A DNA stretch of 64,000 nucleotides from Brevundimonas sp. LM2 (GTDB lineage Bacteria > Pseudomonadota > Alphaproteobacteria > Caulobacterales > Caulobacteraceae). The stretch's first letter is position 1. The number at the start of each line of letters is the position of its first letter. Below are positions 27,698 to 39,636 of the stretch, in pieces. The stretch is from the NCBI RefSeq assembly GCF_002002865.1, contig NZ_CP019508.1, forward strand, positions 2,460,501 to 2,524,500, given 5' to 3'. Under the pieces are notes generated by a model. That model saw nothing but the letters and a program-made list of their open reading frames with translations, ran no database searches and had not been told where the DNA came from. Position numbers and translations under genes: made by a program.

Positions 27698-29109
27698 GCC
27701 CGCCGCTCATACAGGGCGACGAAGAAGCCGTCCGTGTCGGTCGTCGCCGGCGACATCCGCAGGCGATGGCCCTGGGCCAGACCGGCCAGGGTGTTGCGAC
27801 CCGCGTCGCTCAGGGCCGAACTGCCCAGGGCCTCGGCGATGGGGACCGGGGCGAAGGACGGATGGTCCTCCTCGAAATGGTCCACCGTGGCCTCGTTCTC
27901 GACCCGCAGCATCGAGCAGGTCACATAGACCAGCCGGCCGCCGGGCTTCACCAGTTTCGCGGCCCGCGCCAGGATCGCCATCTGCAGCGAATGCATGCGG
28001 TCGACCTCCTCGGGCTTCAACCGCCAGGCGTCCTCGGGCCGGCGCCGCCAGGTGCCGGAGCCGGTGCAGGGGGCGTCGACGAAGACCACGTCTGCGATGC
28101 CGACGATGTCCTCGACCCCGCCGCCGTTCGGGCCCAGGTGGATCAGCTCGGCCTCGACGCCGGCGCGGGCGAGGCGGGGCCGGATGTTGTCCAGCCGCTT
28201 CTGCACCACGTCGCAGGCGATCAGCCGGCCCTCGGCCTGGGCGATCGTCGCGGGCTTGGGCTTCGATTTCGGCGCATCGACCCAGCCGGTCGGGGTCCAG
28301 ATACGCTCGGGATCGGCCGGCGCCGCCTCGACGCGCGAGGCGCCGGAGGCCAGCCCCTGCATGGCCAGGCCCAGGGTCTTGCCCCCGCCCCCGGCGCAAT
28401 AGTCGACGACGGCCATGCCGGGCTCCACGCCCGCCAGCCAGCAGACGATCTGGCTGCCCTCGTCCTGGATCTCGATCCGGCCGGCCTTGAAGGCCTCCAG
28501 CGCCTGGACGTTGGGCGGGGGCTCGGCCGAGAGGCGCAGGCCCCAGGCGGACCAGGGGGTGCGTTCGGGCGACAGGCCCGCTTCGCGCAGCTCGGCCACG
28601 ACCTCGGCGACGGTGGCCTTGGCCCCGTTGACCCGCAGGTCGATCGGGGCCCGGGGCACCATCAGGCCGGCGGCCTCCTCGGCCCAGCGATCGCCGAAGG
28701 TGGTCCTGAAGTCCTCGACCACGAACTCGGGCAGGCCGGCGGCGACCCAGCCGGGCACCTCGTCGGCGGTCATGCTGATGCGCGAGCGCTCCTGTTTGGA
28801 CAGGGGCTTGGGCCCATAGCCGTCGCCGGAATGGAGGGCCTCGATCTCTTCGACCGACAGGCCGTCGATCAGGCTGAGGGCGCCGATGACCAGGGCCCGG
28901 CCGTCCTCGCGCCCGCCCATGGCCCAGACCAGACGGCCGCGCGCGCGCAGGACCTTGTAGACCTGATCGGCGATGGCCCGGCGATCCTTGGAGCCGGCGT
29001 AGCGGTTCTCGGTCCCCCAGGTCTTCAAGACGGCCTCGGCCGGAGCCTTGCCCGCGCTGATGCGGTCGATGATGGCGGCGGCGGAGGCGAGACGGGCGGC
29101 GGGGGTCAA
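27694..29109 (-). CDS. RsmB/NOP2-family RNA cytosine-C5 methyltransferase
   Basis: An SAM-dependent enzyme that methylates cytosine C5 in rRNA or tRNA. The 471 residues have motif I 'DYCAGGGGKTLGLA', motif IV 'DAPCTGSGTWRRRPE' (Cys348) and motif VI 'YVTCSM' (Cys398, expected nucleophile). The N-terminus is a NusB-like/RsmB-like helical region. Between motif I and the acidic strand 'LIACD' there is a charged, Pro-rich stretch (about residues 251-293, 'WTPTGWVDAPKSKPKP') longer than usual in the family. The target base is not predictable from sequence. It overlaps the downstream nucleosidase gene by four bases. Confidence 0.9.
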   Translation of the reverse strand: MTPAARLASAAAIIDRISAGKAPAEAVLKTWGTENRYAGSKDRRAIADQVYKVLRARGRLVWAMGGREDGRALVIGALSLIDGLSVEEIEALHSGDGYGPKPLSKQERSRISMTADEVPGWVAAGLPEFVVEDFRTTFGDRWAEEAAGLMVPRAPIDLRVNGAKATVAEVVAELREAGLSPERTPWSAWGLRLSAEPPPNVQALEAFKAGRIEIQDEGSQIVCWLAGVEPGMAVVDYCAGGGGKTLGLAMQGLASGASRVEAAPADPERIWTPTGWVDAPKSKPKPATIAQAEGRLIACDVVQKRLDNIRPRLARAGVEAELIHLGPNGGGVEDIVGIADVVFVDAPCTGSGTWRRRPEDAWRLKPEEVDRMHSLQMAILARAAKLVKPGGRLVYVTCSMLRVENEATVDHFEEDHPSFAPVPIAEALGSSALSDAGRNTLAGLAQGHRLRMSPATTDTDGFFVALYERRA

Positions 29110-29133
29110 ATCAGGAGGTTCAGTTCAGGTTGT

Positions 29134-29550
29134 TCAGGTGAAAAGAGCGGCGAAGACGGCGACCAGACCGCCCATGGCGATCAGCCAGACGAAGGAGCGC
29201 ACGAACGGCACCCCGAAGGCGTACAGCGGAATATAGACCAGTCGCGCCCAGAAGAAGGCCTGAGTGCCCCAGAAGGTCAGGGGCCCGTCCTCGCCGGTCA
29301 CATGGGCGATCAGCACCGCCCCGATGAACAGCGGCAGGGTCTCCCACATGTTCGCCTGGGCCCGCTCCAGCCGCTGGGTGACGATCCCCGGCCGGGCCGG
29401 CACGCCGTCGCGGGGTCCGGCGTTCCAGTCGATGCCGTTGGCCATCGTCCGGCCGGCGGCGGGCAGGAACAGCAGGACGAAGGCCAGCACCAGGGTCGCG
29501 GCCAGCATGGTCAGCTCGGGCGTGGTGACCAGGACCCAGGCGTCGCTCAT
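29134..29550 (-). CDS. MAPEG family membrane protein
   Basis: A 138-residue protein with four predicted transmembrane helices. Its central segment 'RLERAQANMWETLPLFIGAVLIAHV' matches the conserved MAPEG region (R-x-x-R-A-x-x-N-x-x-E). Eukaryotic MAPEG proteins are glutathione S-transferases and eicosanoid enzymes; roles of bacterial ones are mostly unknown. It lies 4 bases downstream of guaB, within the guaB-to-guaA run, but no purine role is implied by its sequence. Confidence 0.85.
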   Translation of the reverse strand: MSDAWVLVTTPELTMLAATLVLAFVLLFLPAAGRTMANGIDWNAGPRDGVPARPGIVTQRLERAQANMWETLPLFIGAVLIAHVTGEDGPLTFWGTQAFFWARLVYIPLYAFGVPFVRSFVWLIAMGGLVAVFAALFT

Positions 29551-29554
29551 GGTC

Positions 29555-31036
<1,482 letters not shown>

Positions 31037-31150
31037 CTATCCTCTCTCGCGGCTGCGAAGTCAACCGTCGCGCATCCAAACGCCATCTCGCGCGTAAGTC
31101 TTTTCAGCCGGACTTGAAACTTTCAGCCGAAGCTAACATTTAGGGTCACG

Positions 31151-31687
31151 ATGGTCGTCACGATTGCCAGATCCGTCCGGAGCCTCGCGCTCAAGATCGC
31201 CAGCTACGGCGTGATGCATCTGGTCGTGGCGATGCTGGTGGCCTTCGCCATCACCCGCGACTGGCGCATGGCCCTGGCCATCGGCGCGATCGAGCCCTTC
31301 TTCCAGACCATCGCCTATTCGGTCCACGACCGCATCTGGCACCGGATCGAGCACCGCCGCATCCGCAGCGGGATGGAGGAGGCCAGCGAGGCCGTCACGG
31401 CCCGCCTGGACGTGATGAACGCCGAGGAACAGGCCCGGGCCCACGGCCACCACGGCCACAGCCACGCCCTGCCCTCGCTGAAGAAGATCGCGGTCAAGAC
31501 CGTGACCTACGGCCTGATGCATTTCGTCGTGGCGGTGTCGGTGGCCTTCGCCATCACCCAGGACATCCGCGTCGCCCTGACGGTGGGTGTCATCGAGCCT
31601 CTGGTGCAGATGGTCTTCTTCGCCATCCACGACCGGCTGTGGACGCAGCGCGAGGCCCGGCGCTCGGCCGCGACCCAGCCGGCCTGA
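31151..31687 (+). CDS. membrane protein with two tandem DUF2061 domains
   Basis: A 178-residue membrane protein built from an internal duplication. Residues about 11-65 ('KIASYGVMHLVVAMLVAFAITRDW', 'AIGAIEPFFQTIAYSVHDRIW') and 110-165 ('KTVTYGLMHFVVAVSVAFAITQDI', 'TVGVIEPLVQMVFFAIHDRLW') align block for block. The linker contains a His-rich run, 'HGHHGHSH' (about 98-105), which could bind metal. Each DUF2061 unit has two short transmembrane helices. Family function is unknown. The stop abuts the stop of the convergent DUF2332 gene (TGATCA), leaving no room for a terminator. Confidence 0.85.
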   Translation: MVVTIARSVRSLALKIASYGVMHLVVAMLVAFAITRDWRMALAIGAIEPFFQTIAYSVHDRIWHRIEHRRIRSGMEEASEAVTARLDVMNAEEQARAHGHHGHSHALPSLKKIAVKTVTYGLMHFVVAVSVAFAITQDIRVALTVGVIEPLVQMVFFAIHDRLWTQREARRSAATQPA

Positions 31688-32743
31688 TCAAAGCCAGTCC
31701 AACCACGTTCCATGCGGGTGGCCGTGCGCCAGAGCCCGCTCCTCCCCGCCGGGCCAGAGGGTCAGACGCAGCACCGGCTGTCGTTCGAACCCGGACGCCT
31801 CCGCCTCGTAGCGCAGCCAGGCCAGGGGACCGGCGCGATGGGCACCGCCCCCCGCCTGTTCGATCCGGGCCCGGACCCGCGCCTGGGTGGCGGACGGGAA
31901 ATACTGAAAGGCGATCGTATGGATGACGACCCGGCAGACACCGGGCTCGGGGTCTAAGGACAGGGTGCGCTCCAGCCATTCAGCGGCATCCCCCGTCTCG
32001 ATGCGCATGTCGTTCGCCGCGGCGATGGCCAGGGCCGCCTCCAGACGGGCCAAGCGCTCGCCCTGGTCCGCCCAGACATAGGCGCTCAGGGTGGCATGCG
32101 TTTCCAGGTCCGAGGGATCGAGCGGCCGGCGATCCACCCCCGCGCGCCGGATCACCGAGACCTCGGCCCCGGGTGGCGAGGTCCCGCGCCATTCCGGCCT
32201 CAGCTGGACCGGAGAGGCCGGATCGCCGGCCTGGGTGGTGCCCAGCCGATAGCCGTACCGGTCCGGCTGGGTGTTCAGCCCGGCGCTGGCCCCCAGTTCA
32301 TACAGGGCGAACGGCAGTCCAAAGCGGTCCGCCAGCACCAGCAGCCCCGCCATCAGGGCATTGCAGCGGCCGACCTCATTGGTCTGCGGCGGACCGTTCA
32401 GCCAAGGATCGATACGCGCGGCCTGGTCCTTGAGAGATCGGCTCACCACCGCCCACAGACGGTCATCAGCGGACGGCGCGACCTGGGGCGGATAGACGGC
32501 GCTCAACGCGGGGTCGAGGCCTGATCGCGCCAGGGCGTGCAGCCCCCCCGCCAGGCGCAGCGGCAGGGCATCGCCCTCGTGCGAAGGATTGCCCGGCCAG
32601 TCCAGCAGACGCCGCCCGATCGGGCCGGATCGATCCACCCGCGCGCCGATCAGGCCGCAGACCCGACCGGTGAACGGGGCGCCCGACGCGGTGCAGATCG
32701 CCGCCTGTTTGGCGAAGGCGGCCCGGACCTCGGCTTCGCGCAT
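31688..32743 (-). CDS. DUF2332 family protein
   Basis: A 351-residue soluble protein. It begins 'VRAAFAKQAAICTASGAPFTGRVCGLI', with 'EVGRCNALMAGLLVLADRFGLPFALYELGASAGLN' in the middle and 'RVVIHTIAFQYFP' later, all typical blocks of DUF2332. The 'ELGASAGLN' segment resembles a nucleotide- or SAM-binding glycine loop, but the activity of the family is not established. It ends directly against the DUF2061 gene and begins 12 bases past the stop of rlmE, whose transcript runs in the same direction. Confidence 0.8.
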   Translation of the reverse strand: MREAEVRAAFAKQAAICTASGAPFTGRVCGLIGARVDRSGPIGRRLLDWPGNPSHEGDALPLRLAGGLHALARSGLDPALSAVYPPQVAPSADDRLWAVVSRSLKDQAARIDPWLNGPPQTNEVGRCNALMAGLLVLADRFGLPFALYELGASAGLNTQPDRYGYRLGTTQAGDPASPVQLRPEWRGTSPPGAEVSVIRRAGVDRRPLDPSDLETHATLSAYVWADQGERLARLEAALAIAAANDMRIETGDAAEWLERTLSLDPEPGVCRVVIHTIAFQYFPSATQARVRARIEQAGGGAHRAGPLAWLRYEAEASGFERQPVLRLTLWPGGEERALAHGHPHGTWLDWL

Positions 32744-32754
32744 CCCCCGTCACC

Positions 32755-33495
32755 TCATCGCTTGTTCAGCGCCACCAGATAGACCTCCGACGAGCCCTTC
32801 CGGCTGGCGGCGGGCTTGACGTATTTGACCTCCTCGAAGGCGGCGCGGAGCTCGGCCAGGACGCGGCCGGCGTCGCCGCCCTGGAAATTCTTGGTCACGA
32901 AATGCCCGCCGGGCCTTAGCGTGCGGATGGCGAAGTCCGAGGCGATCTCGATCAGGGCGATGATCTTCAGGTGGTCGGTCTGGCGGTGGCCGACGGTGTT
33001 GTGCGCCATGTCCGACAGCACCAGGTCCGGGGCCCCGCCGAGCAGGTCCAGCAGCTGCTGATCGACGCCGGGGTCGGTGAAGTCGGCCTGGACCAGGATC
33101 GATCCGGGGATGGGCTCGATCGGCAGCAGGTCGACGCCGACCACCGCCTGCGCCCCGCGATTGACGCAGACCTGGACCCAGCCGCCCGGCGCGGCCCCCA
33201 GGTCGATAACCCGCGAGCCCTTCTTGACCAGGTGGAACCGGTCGTCGATCTCGCTGAACTTGAAGGCGGCCCGGCTACGCCAGCCCTCGGCGCGGGCGCG
33301 TTCGGACCAGGGATCGGCCAGCTGGCGCTTGATCCACTGGATCGAGGACATCGACTTCTTGTCGGCGGTCTTGATCTGGGTGCCCATGCCCCGGCCCTGG
33401 GCCGTGCCCCCGGTCGGGGGCTTGACCATGCGCCGGCGTTCCGGCTCTGCGGGAGCGAATGCGGGCGAGATCGGGGGCTTTTCATCGTCGGTCAT
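32755..33495 (-). CDS. rlmE: 23S rRNA (uridine-2'-O) methyltransferase RlmE/FtsJ
   Basis: Methylates the 2'-OH of U2552 in the 23S rRNA A-loop. The 246 residues show a basic N-terminal tail of about 50 residues, then 'RSRAAFKFSEIDDRFHLVKKGSRVIDLGAAPGGW' (catalytic Lys and SAM loop), 'LVLSDMAHNTVGH' (catalytic Asp), 'FVTKNFQGGD' (catalytic Lys) and 'SSEVYLVAL' (Glu). I chose the ATG at 33495 because the longer upstream frame runs through the divergent cyclophilin gene. Upstream, 72 bases separate it from that gene's start. Confidence 0.96.
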   Translation of the reverse strand: MTDDEKPPISPAFAPAEPERRRMVKPPTGGTAQGRGMGTQIKTADKKSMSSIQWIKRQLADPWSERARAEGWRSRAAFKFSEIDDRFHLVKKGSRVIDLGAAPGGWVQVCVNRGAQAVVGVDLLPIEPIPGSILVQADFTDPGVDQQLLDLLGGAPDLVLSDMAHNTVGHRQTDHLKIIALIEIASDFAIRTLRPGGHFVTKNFQGGDAGRVLAELRAAFEEVKYVKPAASRKGSSEVYLVALNKR

Positions 33496-33567
33496 CGCCC
33501 CCACATAGCGCCCACGGCCCTCAGGGGCTATGACCCCCGTCCCTTCCCCCACCCCTTGGAGCGCCCG

Positions 33568-34017
<450 letters not shown>

Positions 34018-34028
34018 AGGCGAAGCCC

Positions 34029-34188
34029 TTCCCCCGTGCTTCACGGGGGAAAGCCGTCCGTCTTCGAGCGCAGCGAGAACAGGACGGATGGGGGAACTGA
34101 TCTTCCGTCTGCAAAGACCAGACTTCCCCCATCGGCCCTGGCTGGCTGCGCCAGCGCCGGGCCGCTTTCCCCCGCAAGCGCGGGGGAA
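34029..34188. repeat. palindromic intergenic element with nested hairpins
   Basis: The gap between two convergent genes is filled by a structured element. Outer hairpins are TTCCCCCGTG-ctt-CACGGGGGAA (34029-34051) and TTCCCCCGC-aagc-GCGGGGGAA (34167-34188). Between them GATGGGGGAA and TTCCCCCATC form a further inverted pair. The left and right halves are approximate reverse complements, similar in plan but not in sequence to the element at 3387-3531. It probably ends transcription from both sides. Confidence 0.65.
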
Positions 34189-34197
34189 GGTCTTTCT

Positions 34198-34725
34198 CTA
34201 ATCCCCGCCGGACCAGGCCAACATCACCCCGCTGAAGGTGCGGCCGTCGATCGTGACGGCGGCCGTCAGGGCCGGTGCCTCCCCCTCCCCCAGGTTGCGC
34301 CGCGCATTCGCCAGCGCGCCCTGATCCAGCCGTCCGTCGAGGCGGATGCGGGCACCGCCCCGGCTGGTGCCGGTCATGCGGATGCGGTCGTCGCTGATCG
34401 CATAGCTGTCGGGCAGAACCCGTTCGATCTCCCCGCCCACCCGAAAATCCATCATGACCGGGGCGAAAGTCGCGCTGCGTCGGTCGGCCTCCCAGGCCTG
34501 GAACTCCGGCTCCTGCCCCACGAACAGATTCACCAGCTGAAAGTCCGCGGGGCCGATGCGCTCCCCGGGGACGTAATATCCCGAAAGGTCGCCGGTCTGG
34601 CTGTGGGTGAAGGCCGCGTCGCGCGCAGCCGGCGCATCGGCACCCTCCCGCGGCGCGCCGGCAGGCGGGCGATCGCAGCCCGCGAGCGTCAGAGCGGCCG
34701 CGCTTATCCAGATCAGATGCCGCAT
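34198..34725 (-). CDS. putative lipoprotein of unknown function
   Basis: A 175-residue protein with a clear lipoprotein signal: a hydrophobic stretch 'IWISAAALTLAGC' with lipobox L-A-G-C (Cys17). A Pro/Ala-rich linker follows, then 'DLSGYYVPGERIGPADFQLVNLFVGQEPEF', 'FAPVMMDFRVGGEIERVLPDSYAISDDRIRMTGTS' and 'LTAAVTIDGRTFSGVML'. The alternating hydrophobic pattern suggests a beta-rich periplasmic domain. I do not recognise the family. It ends beside the palindromic element and is 106 bases downstream of the methyltransferase-like membrane gene on the same strand. Confidence 0.75.
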   Translation of the reverse strand: MRHLIWISAAALTLAGCDRPPAGAPREGADAPAARDAAFTHSQTGDLSGYYVPGERIGPADFQLVNLFVGQEPEFQAWEADRRSATFAPVMMDFRVGGEIERVLPDSYAISDDRIRMTGTSRGGARIRLDGRLDQGALANARRNLGEGEAPALTAAVTIDGRTFSGVMLAWSGGD

Positions 34726-34831
34726 GCATTCCCCCCGCTTACCGGTCCGACAGGATCATGCCCGGCCGGGGCCGTCCAGCGACACGCGAATGTCAGGGCA
34801 GGTGGATCCAGACCGGAAGCCAACCCACGGC

Positions 34832-35422
34832 CTAGGCCCAGTCGATGCTCTCGAAGATCGGCACCGCCAGCAGGAACACCAGCCCGTCGCGCAGGGTGAC
34901 GAGGAAGAACTGCGGCTTGACCGTCAACTCGGCCTCGTCGCGCCATTTGGACAGGTCCGGGCCGCAGCGGGGCGTGCGCGCCGTATAGGCCGTATAGGTC
35001 GGCCCGAACTCGGCGGTCAGCCAGGCCTCCTCCCGCTGGATGGTGAAATGGAACACCGCCACGGCGATCAGCACGAACAGCAGGCCCATGGTCACGCTGC
35101 CGGTTTGCGCCCCGACCCCGAACGCCCCGAAATAGCTGAAGACGTACAGGGGGTTTCGACTGATCGAATACGGCCCCATCGCCACCACCTCGGCCTTCTT
35201 GCGCCCCCCGATGTAGAGCGAGCACCAGGCGCGTCCGACGATGCTGATGATGATGGCGCCCAGGCCGAACGATTCAACGCCTTCCGAGAAAGGCTGTTTG
35301 ATCCAGGGCGAGGCCGAGACGAAGGCCAGGGCCACCGCCACCAGCAGGGCCAGGCCCAGGGCCCATTTGCGGATCTTCTGGATTCGTTGAAGATCGAACG
35401 CGTTCGTCGTCGTCGCGGTCAT
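34832..35422 (-). CDS. isoprenylcysteine carboxyl methyltransferase-like membrane protein
   Basis: A 196-residue integral membrane protein with four or five predicted helices. 'MGPYSISRNPLYVFSYFGAFGVG' and 'FHFTIQREEAWLTAEFGPTYTAYTARTPR' are the conserved SAM- and substrate-binding blocks of the ICMT/phospholipid methyltransferase (PEMT-like) superfamily. The methyl acceptor is unknown; lipids or isoprenoid compounds are plausible. I chose the ATG at 35422 because the upstream extension is short, basic and lacks similarity to the family. Confidence 0.85.
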   Translation of the reverse strand: MTATTTNAFDLQRIQKIRKWALGLALLVAVALAFVSASPWIKQPFSEGVESFGLGAIIISIVGRAWCSLYIGGRKKAEVVAMGPYSISRNPLYVFSYFGAFGVGAQTGSVTMGLLFVLIAVAVFHFTIQREEAWLTAEFGPTYTAYTARTPRCGPDLSKWRDEAELTVKPQFFLVTLRDGLVFLLAVPIFESIDWA

Positions 35423-35508
35423 GGCTCGTCGCCCTCGTGAGAGGGGACGAGAGCGCTTAACCGACGCTCCGTGCAAGGCCTATGTTTGCGACTGAAAATC
35501 GCCCGCGA

Positions 35509-36462
35509 TCAGCGGTCCAGCGACCGATCCAGCGACCGGAACGCCGACGCCGCCAGTTCGGTCGCGCTGATGAAGACCGCCGGCGTGATCCGCTCGAAAT
35601 CGTCGGACGGCCGGTGATAGTCGGGGTGGTAGTCCACGCCCAGATACAGGAAGGGCACGCCCGCGCGGAAGAAGGGGCCCTGGTCCGACGCCTCGACCCA
35701 GTTGTTCTCGCCCGTGTCCTGCGGCGTGTCCTTGCCGAAGGCCAGGGACACCGCCCCATTGGCCGGGATGGGCTCCAGCATCGGGCGCAGCGTCGGGTTC
35801 TGGTAGGTGCCGGTGACCCACAGCTTGCCGTCGGTCTCGGCCCGGGCGGTCATGTCGAAGTTCAGGTTCAGGGCGATGGACGACAGCGGCACCGGCGGGG
35901 CCTGGACGAAATGCTTGGCCCCCAGCAGGCCGTGCTCCTCGCCGTCGAAGGCCACGAAGATGACGCTGTGCTCGGGCGGGGCGGCCTTCAGCCGCGTGGC
36001 GATCTCCAGCATCGTCGCCACGCCCGAGGCGTTGTCGTCGGCCCCGTTGTAGATCTGGCCCTCGCTGATGCCGACGTGGTCGTAGTGGGCGGTGACGACG
36101 ATGTAGCGGTCCGGCACCCGGGTGCCCTCGACCAGGCCCAGGATGTTGATGCCGTTGTAGGTCTTGGGCCCCTGGCGCGTGCGGCCCTCCAGCGTCCAGG
36201 GCTGCAGCCGGCCGACCGGCGGGGCGGCGATGCCCAGCGCCTCCAGCCGAGACACGATATAGGCCCGCGCCCGCTCGCCCCCGGCGGCGCCGGTGTCGCG
36301 CCCCTCCATGTCGTCCGCCGACAGGATGCGGACATCGGCCAACAGTTGATCATGGCTCACAGCCGCGACCGGCGTCTGCGGCGCCGCGTTCTCGACCGTT
36401 TCACAACTCGCCAGCGTCAGGGCGACGGCGGTCAGAATGAGGGCGCGGGATAGGCGGATCAT
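35509..36462 (-). CDS. M28 family zinc aminopeptidase, lipoprotein
   Basis: A 317-residue exported peptidase. The signal peptide carries lipobox L-A-S-C (Cys20). Zinc ligands of the two-metal M28 site are visible in order: His/Asp in 'VVTAHYDHVG', Asp in 'YNGADDNASGVATML', Glu pair in 'VAFDGEEHGLLGA', Asp in 'LNFDMTARAE' and His in 'VDYHPDYHRPSDDFE'. It probably removes N-terminal amino acids from peptides at the outer membrane. It is divergent from ligA with 115 bases between them. Confidence 0.92.
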   Translation of the reverse strand: MIRLSRALILTAVALTLASCETVENAAPQTPVAAVSHDQLLADVRILSADDMEGRDTGAAGGERARAYIVSRLEALGIAAPPVGRLQPWTLEGRTRQGPKTYNGINILGLVEGTRVPDRYIVVTAHYDHVGISEGQIYNGADDNASGVATMLEIATRLKAAPPEHSVIFVAFDGEEHGLLGAKHFVQAPPVPLSSIALNLNFDMTARAETDGKLWVTGTYQNPTLRPMLEPIPANGAVSLAFGKDTPQDTGENNWVEASDQGPFFRAGVPFLYLGVDYHPDYHRPSDDFERITPAVFISATELAASAFRSLDRSLDR

Positions 36463-36568
36463 GCGGGCGGCTCCGGTGGGTCCGGATCGGCATAGACGGA
36501 CGGTCGTCCGGCGTCAGATTAACTTCCTGTCATCAGCACGGGCTGGCGACCGGGGCCGGCGATGCTAA

Positions 36569-38896
<2,328 letters not shown>

Positions 38897-38960
38897 CCGA
38901 TGCCACGAAAAGCGCCCGATCGGCGTTCAACCTGACGATACTGTCCCTGGAGTACCCCTC

Positions 38961-39386
38961 ATGATCCGTCGCCTCGCCTTCGCCGCCCTCGCGGTCACCG
39001 CCCTCGCCGCCCCCGCCATGGCCCAGACCGCCGACCCGACCGGCCTGTGGCAGACCCCTACCAACGGCGGCCAGGTCCGCATCGCCCGATGCGGCCAGGC
39101 CCTGTGCGGCACCCTGGTGACCTCGAACAACATCCGGACGAACCCGGGCCTGCTGGACGAGAACAACTCCAATCGCGCCCTGCGCACCCGCACCATCCGC
39201 AACGTCCAGCTGCTCAGCGGTTTCACCGGCGGGCCGAGCGAATGGCGCGGCGGTCAGGTCTATAATCCCGAGGACGGCCGCACCTATCGCGGGACCATCA
39301 CCCTGACCGACGCCAACACCCTCAGGCTGCGCGGCTGCGTCGTGGCCCCCCTGTGCCGCAACCAGACCTGGACCCGCGTGCGCTGA
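38961..39386 (+). CDS. exported DUF2147 family protein
   Basis: A 141-residue secreted protein. The signal peptide (residues 1-21, 'AVTALAAPAMAQ') is followed by 'DPTGLWQTPTNGGQVRIARCGQALCGTLV' and 'WRGGQVYNPEDGRTYRGTITLTDANTLRLRGCVVAPLCRNQTWTRV', the standard DUF2147 pattern with conserved cysteines and a lipocalin-like barrel prediction. Function is unknown. It begins 64 bases after ligA and is followed by two strong hairpins. Confidence 0.9.
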   Translation: MIRRLAFAALAVTALAAPAMAQTADPTGLWQTPTNGGQVRIARCGQALCGTLVTSNNIRTNPGLLDENNSNRALRTRTIRNVQLLSGFTGGPSEWRGGQVYNPEDGRTYRGTITLTDANTLRLRGCVVAPLCRNQTWTRVR

Positions 39387-39401
39387 ACCCTGTCCAACTC
39401 A

Positions 39402-39464
39402 CCGCGCTGACCTGACCGGTCAGCGCGGACCGCCGGCACGGATCCTGTCGCGGGGCGTGCCGGC
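39402..39464 (+). terminator. two hairpins after the DUF2147 gene
   Basis: CCGCGCTGACC (39402-39412) pairs with GGTCAGCGCGG (39418-39428), and GCCGGCACG (39432-39440) pairs with CGTGCCGGC (39456-39464). Neither has a T run. The remaining 170 bases up to the TonB receptor contain no recognisable gene or riboswitch. Confidence 0.5.
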
Positions 39465-39636
39465 ACCCGCAGGCCCCTGTCGCAGGAAAGCCGCGCTTTG
39501 AAACCACCCGCGTCAGACCGGCCCAAAAACGGCGATTTCACGCGGCGTTCAAATACCCATCACGGGTGCGACATCCCGTCCTCCTAATCCCCTGCCAGGC
39601 CGGGGGGACCGGCTCTGTAGGGATACGGGGACCATC

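Noticed and set aside
39465..39636. Possible cobalamin or other riboswitch upstream of the second TonB receptor
   Set aside because: No B12-box-like core or matching conserved helices could be recognised; only simple hairpins belonging to the upstream gene were found.
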